DNA from: Flavobacteriales bacterium UBA4422
GTDB lineage: Bacteria > Bacteroidota > Bacteroidia > Flavobacteriales_G > Salibacteraceae
Length of the DNA stretch: 64,000 nucleotides
Direction: 5' to 3'
Assembly (NCBI GenBank): GCA_002389645.1
Contig: DGQE01000018.1
Location: forward strand, 1 to 64,000
The stretch's first letter is position 1, and each line of letters begins with the position of its first letter. Of the stretch, positions 23,245 to 30,786 are shown in pieces. Made by a program: the position numbers and the translations under genes. The notes under the pieces were generated by a model. That model had not been told where the DNA came from and did no database searches. It saw only the letters and a program-made list of their open reading frames with translations.

Positions 23245-24093
23245 TTAAATGAGAATTGACTTTCGGAAGTCATTCACAGCTTGAGTAATAATGGAGATGT
23301 CTTCACGCTTCATCCCTACAATGGTTTTACGGCCAGATTTTAGCTCATAGACCGAAGGTAGGTCGATTTTATTCAAAGTATTGAGAACTGTTTTAAAGGA
23401 GTTGTATTCAGACTGAATCTCAATCGGCATTTCGTAGCCTTTAAGCACTGACTCAAGGTTGTTTCCATAGTTTTTTTGCTGATTCAATAAATGAACAAAA
23501 AGAACCAGGTCGTGATCTTGAGCTTGGTCAAGGACAATGTTCAACCCTTCCATGTAGCATCCCATAACCATTAGAAAGCCTAAGCCCTCTTTCTCTTGAT
23601 ATATGAGCACTTTGTGGCCTAAATCATACATGTCCAAAATGATTCTTCCCAATGAATCAGGCTTGCTCAGATTGTTATTGAACCGATTAACATGTTTCTG
23701 AGTGATCTTGACTCCTAACCCTAGGTCATCGGCAATTTGTTTACAAACTTTAAAATAGTTCAACCCGGCTTGTTGGTGAGAAAATGATGATGTATAACCA
23801 AGGTCGAGCATATACATACCAAACAGAATACCTGATTTGTAGTAGGACTTTTGATTCGCAATAATTGGGAGCAAGTTTGTTGCGTCATATACCACATTTG
23901 TATTTTTCAGCAAAGCAGGTATTTGCATCGGAGTTGGCAGAGTTATGACTCTGGCCGTGTTTTGTAGAATTTCAGTTTTATTATGACCTGCTGATGAGCT
24001 TGATGCGTCCTCACTATCAGAATTTGAATTTCCCGAGCACGCACTTAAGAAAAGAAGTGTAACAAAAAGATATATTCCGTTTTTCCAACTCAT
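23245..24093 (-). CDS. Lipoprotein of unknown function
   Basis: 282 residues. The lipoprotein signal MSWKNGIYLFVTLLFLSACSG has its cysteine at residue 19, followed by a Ser/Asp-rich linker and a mostly helical domain (MYMLDLGYTSSFSHQQAGL, ADDLGLGVKITQKHVNRF, YCM-like GCYMEGLNIVLDQAQ). I do not recognise a named domain; similar helical lipoproteins are common in Bacteroidota. Its ATG overlaps the stop of the upstream type IX cargo gene (ATGA), so the two are translationally coupled. Confidence 0.7.
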   Translation of the reverse strand: MSWKNGIYLFVTLLFLSACSGNSNSDSEDASSSSAGHNKTEILQNTARVITLPTPMQIPALLKNTNVVYDATNLLPIIANQKSYYKSGILFGMYMLDLGYTSSFSHQQAGLNYFKVCKQIADDLGLGVKITQKHVNRFNNNLSKPDSLGRIILDMYDLGHKVLIYQEKEGLGFLMVMGCYMEGLNIVLDQAQDHDLVLFVHLLNQQKNYGNNLESVLKGYEMPIEIQSEYNSFKTVLNTLNKIDLPSVYELKSGRKTIVGMKREDISIITQAVNDFRKSILI

Positions 24094-25193
24094 CTAATCA
24101 TGACTTTTTTAAATAAACTGTCAGATTCAGATGTTGCTCGAATAATATAAACACCTGGCATTGTGAAGTTTTCCTTGTTCAGATGATATTCGATTTTCTG
24201 CTTCGTTTTTGAAATGGGAATTAGCTCAGAGATTGTCCTGCCTGCCCCGTCCATAACGTAAGTTTTGTACACTGAGTTTGGGCAGTCATTTAATGTTACT
24301 GTGCATGAAGGAACGCAAGGGTTTGGATTGACCTGAAGCTCACAAGCTCCTGTGTTTAAATCCTTGGTTATCGATACTGCAATAAGTTTTGACGCTTTGA
24401 AAACATTCAAAAAATTTACTTGAGTTATTCGGTAGTAATAGGTTCCTATTTTCAAATTAGTATCCACATAACGTTTCAGGTCTTGGTCTGAGTTAGTAGA
24501 ATTATCAGCTTCGATCTTAGCAATTTCATGGAATGTCATGCCATTAGTCGATCTTTCAAGAATAAATCTATCGCTTGGTGTGGCTAGTTTAGGGCTCCAC
24601 TCCAACAGGACGTTTGAATCATCGGTAAGCTTAGCTGTAAAATCAATAAGCTCGATAGGAGTTAGGTGAATCGAATTACACCAACCTTTTCCTGAAACCG
24701 CTCCTGAAACTTTTGCTTTGCCATTACCGCACACTTGGCTATTCTCAGTTATGGTGATGTTACCATGCGCATTCAGATTTCCGTTCAGGGTGACTTGAGC
24801 TTTACCCGAAATGAATATTTCTCCATTGATAGTTAGTGAAGAGTTAGGATCAATAGTAATGAGTGCATTACCACTTAGTTTCAAATCTCCATTCAGCTCA
24901 AGTTTTCCACCATTTCTAAGTATCAAACGAGCATCTCCATCAAGTAGCATAGGATTGCATTCTGAAATTAATGAGTCTTCGATGAAAACTTTGATACCAG
25001 TCGTTAGTTTGCATCCCGGATTAACTCCTGACCTAGGCCCGTCATGTTTGGAGTCAGACCATGATGCGGTAGATTCATAAGAGCCATCATTGCGGGAGAA
25101 ATATTGCTTTCCATCTTCTTGACTCTTTAATGTCAATGAGCTGAAAATCAAAAAGATAATCGAAATCAGTGATATGGAAGTTTTTGCGTTCAC
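24090..25193 (-). CDS. Type IX-secreted surface protein with beta-helix-like repeats
   Basis: 367 residues. Signal peptide at 1-24. A region of about 100 residues with regular short strands (LILRNGGKLELNGDLKLSG, LTINGEIFISGKAQVTLNG, NITITENSQVCGNGKAK) resembles a right-handed beta-helix. A fibronectin-like domain follows (LLEWSPKLATPSDRFILERS). The last 80 residues form a type A sorting domain (LQVNPNPCVPSCTVTL, YVMDGAGRTISE, MPGVYIIRATS). It should be exported and anchored at the cell surface. The cargo role is unknown. It overlaps the downstream lipoprotein gene by four bases. Confidence 0.75.
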   Translation of the reverse strand: MNAKTSISLISIIFLIFSSLTLKSQEDGKQYFSRNDGSYESTASWSDSKHDGPRSGVNPGCKLTTGIKVFIEDSLISECNPMLLDGDARLILRNGGKLELNGDLKLSGNALITIDPNSSLTINGEIFISGKAQVTLNGNLNAHGNITITENSQVCGNGKAKVSGAVSGKGWCNSIHLTPIELIDFTAKLTDDSNVLLEWSPKLATPSDRFILERSTNGMTFHEIAKIEADNSTNSDQDLKRYVDTNLKIGTYYYRITQVNFLNVFKASKLIAVSITKDLNTGACELQVNPNPCVPSCTVTLNDCPNSVYKTYVMDGAGRTISELIPISKTKQKIEYHLNKENFTMPGVYIIRATSESDSLFKKVMIR

Positions 25194-25199
25194 TCTTTA

Positions 25200-26624
25200 T
25201 TATTCTGACATATCGCTCACCTTGAGCATGTTAGCCATTCCCTTCTTTGCAATTGGCATACTTGCAATATTAATTAGAAGGTCCTTTTCACCTAAAAAGC
25301 CGGCTTTTTTTAATTCATACTTAATATCAGAAATTGTATGGTCTGTGCTCACGAATTTGTCATAGTAAAACCCTTTCACACCCCATACCAGGCTGAGCAT
25401 ATTAAGTATTTTAAAGTTTGATGTAAAGACGAATATCCATGCATTAGGTCGATAAGATGAAACCCGGAAAGCTGTATAACCTGAAAAAGTCATTGTAACA
25501 ATGGCTTTTGCACCAGTTTTTTGACTCAGTCTAACTGCAGAATGGCAAATGGCATCGGTGATGATTCTATCATCGGTGCTTTCATGCTCAATATCTCTAA
25601 AATATATGCCATCATAGTCTTCCACACGGGTGATGATCTTTGACATTGTGTTCACTACCTCAACAGGAAACTTACCTACGCTTGTTTCTCCACTAAGCAT
25701 CACCGCATCAGCACCGTCCATCACTGCATTCGCTACATCGTTTACTTCAGCCCTGCTCGGAGACATATTGTCTATCATGCTTTCCATCATTTGGGTGGCA
25801 ATGATCACAGGACGACCAGCTTTTTGACATTTTCTAACAATTTCTTTTTGCACCAAAGGCACGTTTTGCAATGGAATCTCAACGCCAAGATCTCCACGTG
25901 CAATCATAATACCATCCGTTTCATGGATGATAGCATCTATGTTTTCAACGGCTTCAGGCTTTTCGATTTTGGCAATTATGTTGGTCTTTTTGCCACTTTT
26001 ACTGATTTGTTCGCGAAGTTCGATAATGTCTTTTTCACTGCGAACAAAAGAGAGTGCAACCCAGCTTACGTTATGATTTAGAGCAAATTCCAAATCATTC
26101 AAATCTTTTTCTGTAAGGCATGGAAGTGAAATTTTGGTGTCAGGCAGGTTAACTCCTTTCCTTGGCTTCAGCATTCCACTTTGGGTGACCTTAGTTACAA
26201 TGTCGTTCCCCTCAATTTTAATTACTTCTACACGTAACTTACCATCGTCTAGTAAAATAGTTTCGCCTGGTTTTACATCTCTTGTGAGGTTCGGATAACT
26301 GACCATGACACGATTCACATCCCCGATGATTTCATCAGACGTCATCCTTAATTCAGCGCCCATTTTCAGCTCGACTTCATCACTTGAAAGACTTCCTACA
26401 CGTAATTTTGGTCCGCTTAAATCAGCCAAAATCGCAGTGTGCGTCTTCATTTCACCGTCAATAGCGCGAATTATTTTTATTACATCTTCATGATCTTTAT
26501 GATCGCCATGAGAGAAATTGAGACGTGCTACGGTCATCCCTTCTTGGATCATCTTGGCAAGCACCTCTTTGCTTGAGCAAGCGGGCCCGATGGTAGCGAC
26601 TATTTTGGTTTTATTTTTTATCAT
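25200..26624 (-). CDS. pyk: Pyruvate kinase
   Basis: 474 residues. Start IKNKTKIVATIGPACSSKEVL, substrate-loop ARLNFSHGDH, KIEKPEAVENIDAI with the catalytic lysine, GIMIARGDLGVEIP for the metal site, and QMMESMI plus MLSGETSVGKFPVE downstream. The C-terminal allosteric-type domain is complete. It converts PEP and ADP to pyruvate and ATP. It follows the rnc/fabF/acpP block on the same strand, the usual Flavobacteriia neighbourhood. Confidence 0.97.
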   Translation of the reverse strand: MIKNKTKIVATIGPACSSKEVLAKMIQEGMTVARLNFSHGDHKDHEDVIKIIRAIDGEMKTHTAILADLSGPKLRVGSLSSDEVELKMGAELRMTSDEIIGDVNRVMVSYPNLTRDVKPGETILLDDGKLRVEVIKIEGNDIVTKVTQSGMLKPRKGVNLPDTKISLPCLTEKDLNDLEFALNHNVSWVALSFVRSEKDIIELREQISKSGKKTNIIAKIEKPEAVENIDAIIHETDGIMIARGDLGVEIPLQNVPLVQKEIVRKCQKAGRPVIIATQMMESMIDNMSPSRAEVNDVANAVMDGADAVMLSGETSVGKFPVEVVNTMSKIITRVEDYDGIYFRDIEHESTDDRIITDAICHSAVRLSQKTGAKAIVTMTFSGYTAFRVSSYRPNAWIFVFTSNFKILNMLSLVWGVKGFYYDKFVSTDHTISDIKYELKKAGFLGEKDLLINIASMPIAKKGMANMLKVSDMSE

Positions 26625-26691
26625 CTGATTCTAACGAATGTATGGAAAGGGAACGCTACTCATAGGTGTTGAATATTAATGTATCAACACT

Positions 26692-27111
26692 CTATTCTTC
26701 AAAGAGTGCGTATTGAATTTTATTGAACTTGCTAGTATCCATTGGCGCAACAAACTGAAAGCTTTCAATACTGTGCAGAAGTGCTACGAAAGCACTTTCA
26801 TCAAATATATCCAAGTAGCCTTCTATCAAGATAAAGAAATCGTACTGTTTCAATTCTTTGAAAAGGTAAGCATCTTCGTTTTGATTCGCCAAAATGACGT
26901 AATTCAAATGCTTGTCTTCATCCTTTGCTGTGAATTTCGGAAATTCATCGAGGTCTAAGTCATCGGAATTAAGCTGTTTAATTTCCCTTAGAAAATCAAT
27001 GTTTAAAGCCTTGCTCAAATGCCAGGCTATTCTGAAGTCTTTAAGATGGCAACTCAACCCAAAGGCTAGAAATTCATATTCTTCTTCAAGTTGCAGTCTG
27101 TGTTTTGACAT
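26692..27111 (-). CDS. IPExxxVDY-like conserved protein between rnc and pyk
   Basis: 139 residues, no signal peptide, acidic. In Flavobacteriia the gene between rnc and pyk encodes the IPExxxVDY protein, and this one has the same position and size and a similar N-terminal helix (FGLSCHLKDFRIAWHLSKAL) and ending. The eponymous motif itself is not clear. The function is not known. It starts one base from the rnc stop, so it is surely in the same operon. Confidence 0.6.
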   Translation of the reverse strand: MSKHRLQLEEEYEFLAFGLSCHLKDFRIAWHLSKALNIDFLREIKQLNSDDLDLDEFPKFTAKDEDKHLNYVILANQNEDAYLFKELKQYDFFILIEGYLDIFDESAFVALLHSIESFQFVAPMDTSKFNKIQYALFEE

Positions 27112-27112
27112 G

Positions 27113-27868
27113 TTATACTTTAAGCTTTACACAAGCTTCTCGCGCAGCAATTTGCTCTGCTTTTTTCTTTGAGCGCTCCTTGCCTCGTGCGATCAATTCT
27201 TGATTAACAATGATAGAGCATACAAACAAGCTTTCATCATTTGGAGTGTTGGTTGTATCAAAATTTAACACAAGCTTTCTTTGCTGCGTCCATTCAATCA
27301 GTTTGCTTTTAAAATCGAAAGCCTGCTCGATTATTTGCTCCATATTGATATAGCGTGGGATTAAAAATTTGTCAATGCTATTTTTTGTGACATCGAAACC
27401 TTTATCGATATATATGGCTCCTAGCCATGCTTCTAAAGCATTGCCAACAATTTTATCCATCGAATCTTCATTTCCGATGCGCGCTTCAATCACTTCGTGC
27501 AACCCTGAAGCCTTACCAACTGCACCTAAGGTTTGTCTATTTACAATGCGAGCTCTAATCTTAGTTAACTCACCTTCATTGTTTTCTGGATACTTCTTAA
27601 AAAGATATTCGGTGATGACAGTGTCTAACACAGAGTCTCCGAGAAGCTCCAAGCGCTCATTGCAATCGGCATGGTCATACTTCCCTGATCCAACAACTGA
27701 TTTGTGTCTCAGAGCTTTTTCGTACCAAGTAATATCTAGAGCAGCTACACCCCAGTTAGAGCGCAAATAGTCATTTAGACGCTTTTGTCTAGGCGAAAAA
27801 TTTCGAGAATTAAATAATGAGGAAAGAAGAATCTTAGCCTTCACACTTTTTGAAGATGACGGAAGCAT
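27113..27868 (-). CDS. rnc: Ribonuclease III
   Basis: About 251 residues from ATG at 27868, which overlaps the end of fabF by 35 bases; a GTG at 27886 would overlap further. The catalytic signature NERLELLGDSVLDTVITEYLF is present, followed by ELTKIRARIVNRQTL and NALEAWLGAIYIDKG with the second acidic residue. The C-terminal dsRNA-binding domain ends GKERSKKKAEQIAAREAC. It cuts double-stranded RNA in rRNA maturation. The long overlap with fabF implies coupled translation. Confidence 0.94.
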   Translation of the reverse strand: MLPSSSKSVKAKILLSSLFNSRNFSPRQKRLNDYLRSNWGVAALDITWYEKALRHKSVVGSGKYDHADCNERLELLGDSVLDTVITEYLFKKYPENNEGELTKIRARIVNRQTLGAVGKASGLHEVIEARIGNEDSMDKIVGNALEAWLGAIYIDKGFDVTKNSIDKFLIPRYINMEQIIEQAFDFKSKLIEWTQQRKLVLNFDTTNTPNDESLFVCSIIVNQELIARGKERSKKKAEQIAAREACVKLKV

Positions 27869-29090
27869 TATGACCTCCAAAACCAAACGTGTTGCTCAAT
27901 GCTACTTTAACTTCCTTTTTCTGAGGCTTATGAAAAGTCAAGTTTAATGTTGGATCAATTCCTTCATCGTTTGTGAAATGATTGATCGTAGGAGGAACAA
28001 TGTCATTTTTTACTGCTAATAGTGTTGCTATGCCTTCTATAGCTCCTGTTGCCCCCAGCAAATGGCCAGTCATAGACTTGGTCGAACTTATATTTAGCTT
28101 TTCAGCATGATCGCCAAATACACCCCGTATCGCCTTGAGTTCGGCAATATCACCTAATGGTGTGCTGGTGCCATGCACGTTTATATAATCAAAGTCTTCT
28201 GCCGAAATACTTGGATCATCCTCCATTGCAGAGCGCATTACATTCAGGGCGCCAAAACCTTCTGGATGCGGTGCCGTAATGTGATGAGCATCAGCAGAAA
28301 GACCACCTCCAGCAATTTCACCGTAAATTTTTGCTCCGCGAGCTTTGGCGTGCTCGTATTCTTCAAGAATTAAAGCGCCTGCGCCTTCGCCCATAACAAA
28401 ACCATCTCTGTCTTTATCAAAAGGTCTAGATGCTGTTTTTGGGTCGTCATTTCTTGTGGAAAGTGCATGCATCGCGTTGAACCCTCCGATTCCGGATTCG
28501 TTAATTGCAGCTTCAGAGCCTCCTGTTACGATAACGTCTGCTTTGCCTAGACGAATATAGTTGAAGGCATCGATCATTGAATTCGTGCTCGTTGCGCAAG
28601 CACTAACCAAACTAAAGTTAGGGCCTCTAAACCCATACTTGATTGATATGTGACCTGAAGCGATATCTGAGATCATTTTAGGAATAAAGAAAGGGTTGAA
28701 TCGAGGAATGCCTCCACCATTGACAAAACCTTGAACCTCATCTTGGAAAGTAATAATACCTCCAATTCCTGAACCCCAAATAACACCAACACGTTCAACG
28801 TTTAATTTATCTGAAACCAAGTTTGCATCAGCAATGGCTTCATCAGCCACAATCATTGCGAACTTGCTGAAAAGATCAAGCTTCCGCCCTTCTTTTCTAT
28901 CAAAAAAATTATCTAGGTCAAGATCCTTGACCTCGCAAGCGAATTGCGTTTTGAAATTAGACGCGTCAAAGCGGGTAATAGGTGCCGCTCCGCTTTTTCC
29001 CACTAGGAGGTTATCCCAATATTCTTTTGCGTTGTTGCCAATAGGAGTTAAAGCCCCTATGCCGGTAACCACTACCCGCTTAAGCGTCAT
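27834..29090 (-). CDS. fabF: Beta-ketoacyl-ACP synthase II
   Basis: 418 residues from ATG at 29090 (MTLKRVVVTGIGALTPIGN). Active-site cysteine in SACATSTNSMIDAF, and the two histidines in NVHGTSTPLGD and STKSMTGHLLGATGAIEG. It elongates acyl-ACP with malonyl-ACP in fatty-acid synthesis. It lies 24 bases after acpP and overlaps rnc: the acpP-fabF-rnc order is conserved in Bacteroidota. Confidence 0.97.
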   Translation of the reverse strand: MTLKRVVVTGIGALTPIGNNAKEYWDNLLVGKSGAAPITRFDASNFKTQFACEVKDLDLDNFFDRKEGRKLDLFSKFAMIVADEAIADANLVSDKLNVERVGVIWGSGIGGIITFQDEVQGFVNGGGIPRFNPFFIPKMISDIASGHISIKYGFRGPNFSLVSACATSTNSMIDAFNYIRLGKADVIVTGGSEAAINESGIGGFNAMHALSTRNDDPKTASRPFDKDRDGFVMGEGAGALILEEYEHAKARGAKIYGEIAGGGLSADAHHITAPHPEGFGALNVMRSAMEDDPSISAEDFDYINVHGTSTPLGDIAELKAIRGVFGDHAEKLNISSTKSMTGHLLGATGAIEGIATLLAVKNDIVPPTINHFTNDEGIDPTLNLTFHKPQKKEVKVALSNTFGFGGHNASVIFKKCEG

Positions 29091-29114
29091 ATTCAATGAG
29101 TTTATTATAGATTC

Positions 29115-29351
29115 TTACGAAACGTGCTCCGAAATGTATTTGATAGCTTCTCCAACAGTAGCGATGTTCTCTGCTTGATCATCTGGAATAGCAATGTTGA
29201 ATTCCTTTTCGAATTCCATGATCAATTCTACTGTATCCAATGAATCTGCTCCAAGGTCATTTGTGAAGCTTGCTTCAGGAGTAACTTCTCCTTCATCTAC
29301 TCCGAGCTTATCAACGATGATAGCTACTACTCTTTCTTTAATATCAGCCAT
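29115..29351 (-). CDS. acpP: Acyl carrier protein
   Basis: 78 residues from ATG at 29351 (MADIKERVVAIIVDKLG). The frame is open upstream, but the earlier part is AT-rich noise. The phosphopantetheine serine is in NDLGADSLDTVELIMEFEKEF, and the length and acidity are normal. It carries growing acyl chains for FabF, encoded next in the operon. Confidence 0.97.
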   Translation of the reverse strand: MADIKERVVAIIVDKLGVDEGEVTPEASFTNDLGADSLDTVELIMEFEKEFNIAIPDDQAENIATVGEAIKYISEHVS

Positions 29352-29424
29352 AGTGCTTGAATTTATTTTATGCTTATGAGATTGCAAAGAAATATCTTTT
29401 AGATTAATTAATCCAAATAGATTC

Positions 29425-30093
29425 TTAATCGAAAATTTTTGCCACTTGATCAAAGCTTTTTCTAGTGAGGTTTGGAACCTTTATTTCATTGGCTGGATAG
29501 CCAACAGGAAGTAATAGGTAGGGGCGTTCATTATCAGGCCTGTCAAGGATTTTGGTTAAAAAGTTCATTGGGCTGGGTGTGTGAGTCAAGGTTGCTAAAC
29601 CAGCATTATGGATTGCATTTATAAGCATCCCGCAAGCGATTCCCACAGACTCGTTTACGTAATAATTTTGATGTTTTTCACCGTTTTCAAATTCAAATGC
29701 ACGCTTAAAAACGACAATTATCCACGGCACAGTTTCAATGAATGGTTTTCTCCAATCTGTTCCGAAAGGTTCAAGGTCTTTAAGCCATCGGTCGCTCATT
29801 CTATGCTCATAACTTTCCTTTTCTTCTTTTTCAGCTGCTATCCGAATTTTCTGCTTTAATTCTTGAGATCGAATTACGCAAAAAGTCCATGGTTGTTTGT
29901 GTGCACCGCTAGGTGCAGTATTTGCCGTCATGATTATATTCCTAATCACTTCAAATGGTATGTCTCTGTCGGAAAACTGACGAATGCTACGTCTTTTCTC
30001 TGCAAAGTGATGGAGTTCTTCAGATCTTGAAATAATCTCTTTTTCTTCAAAACGCAAAGGCTCATGTGAAATAAAACGTGGCTCTTGATTCAT
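29425..30093 (-). CDS. Nitroreductase family flavoprotein
   Basis: 222 residues. The FMN-binding N-terminal motif is AEKRRSIRQFSDRDIPFEVIRN, followed by MTANTAPSGAHKQPWTFCVI, and the C-terminal part has SVGIACGMLINAIHNAGLATLTHTPSPMNFL and RPYLLLPVGYP. The pattern matches the branch that includes iodotyrosine deiodinase and BluB-like proteins. The physiological substrate is unknown. It is divergent from purN with 50 bases between the starts. Confidence 0.87.
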   Translation of the reverse strand: MNQEPRFISHEPLRFEEKEIISRSEELHHFAEKRRSIRQFSDRDIPFEVIRNIIMTANTAPSGAHKQPWTFCVIRSQELKQKIRIAAEKEEKESYEHRMSDRWLKDLEPFGTDWRKPFIETVPWIIVVFKRAFEFENGEKHQNYYVNESVGIACGMLINAIHNAGLATLTHTPSPMNFLTKILDRPDNERPYLLLPVGYPANEIKVPNLTRKSFDQVAKIFD

Positions 30094-30102
30094 AGGTGAT
30101 GC

Positions 30103-30110
30103 TACTTTTG
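30103..30110 (+). promoter_or_regulatory. Putative promoter -7 box of purN
   Basis: TACTTTTG fits TAnnTTTG, 33 bases before the purN ATG. A TTG lies at 30085-30087, but only 15 bases away, a shorter gap than usual. Confidence 0.4.
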
Positions 30111-30143
30111 CTGGGCAATTTAACGAGATAAATCCACACTAAA

Positions 30144-30725
30144 ATGGCTCAAGTAACAATCGTAATTTTCGCCTCGGGAACGGGTACAAATGCCAATGCA
30201 ATTATTGAATACTTTAAAAGTAATGTGGACATCAACATTGGCTTGATCGTTACCAACAAAGCAGATGCTGGCGTGATTAAAGTAGCAGAGAAATGGAAGG
30301 TTGAATATGCGATCATTTCCAAGGCTGACTTGGATGATGAAGAGTTGGTTGCTGCGGTGTTAGAAGATCATGGGATTGATTTTGTTGTTTTGGCAGGCTG
30401 GTTAGTGCTCATACCGAGCTATTTGGTGAAAATGTTTAAAGATCGGATGTTGAATATCCATCCTGCGCTGCTTCCTAAGTTTGGAGGAAGAGGAATGTTT
30501 GGGCATCATGTTCACGATGCGGTGAAGGCAGCCAAAGAAGTTGAGTCTGGAATAACTATTCACAAGGTCAACGAGGCTTATGATGAAGGTGGATTGGTCG
30601 CTCAGCATAAAGTTTCTTTAGCCATTGCCGACTCCGCTCAAGATATTGAGCGTAAAGTGAGAGCCCTCGAGTTAAAATTCTACCCAGAAGAAATAAAAAA
30701 ATTCATTCTTAAGAGTTTTAAATAG
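30144..30725 (+). CDS. purN: Phosphoribosylglycinamide formyltransferase
   Basis: 193 residues. The phosphate-binding FASGTGTNANAIIEYF at the N-terminus, VLAGWLVLIPSYLV, the catalytic NIHPALLPKFGGRGMFGHHVHDAV with Asn and His, and GITIHKVNEAYDEGGLVAQ with the conserved Asp region. It formylates GAR in purine synthesis using 10-formyl-tetrahydrofolate. It stands alone here, away from other pur genes. Confidence 0.95.
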   Translation: MAQVTIVIFASGTGTNANAIIEYFKSNVDINIGLIVTNKADAGVIKVAEKWKVEYAIISKADLDDEELVAAVLEDHGIDFVVLAGWLVLIPSYLVKMFKDRMLNIHPALLPKFGGRGMFGHHVHDAVKAAKEVESGITIHKVNEAYDEGGLVAQHKVSLAIADSAQDIERKVRALELKFYPEEIKKFILKSFK

Positions 30726-30786
30726 CGATTGTCGACCACAAATTGAATATTTTAGGCGCAACTTAAGTTCAAAAACCTACTTAACT

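Noticed and set aside
26666..26690. GTGTTGA-N11-TCAACAC hairpin between pyk and the IPExxxVDY-like gene
   Set aside because: Seven-base stem, AT-rich loop, no T run in either direction; too weak to call a terminator.
27369..28560. Plus-strand frames opposite rnc and fabF
   Set aside because: Antisense shadows of conserved genes with all catalytic motifs in place on the minus strand.
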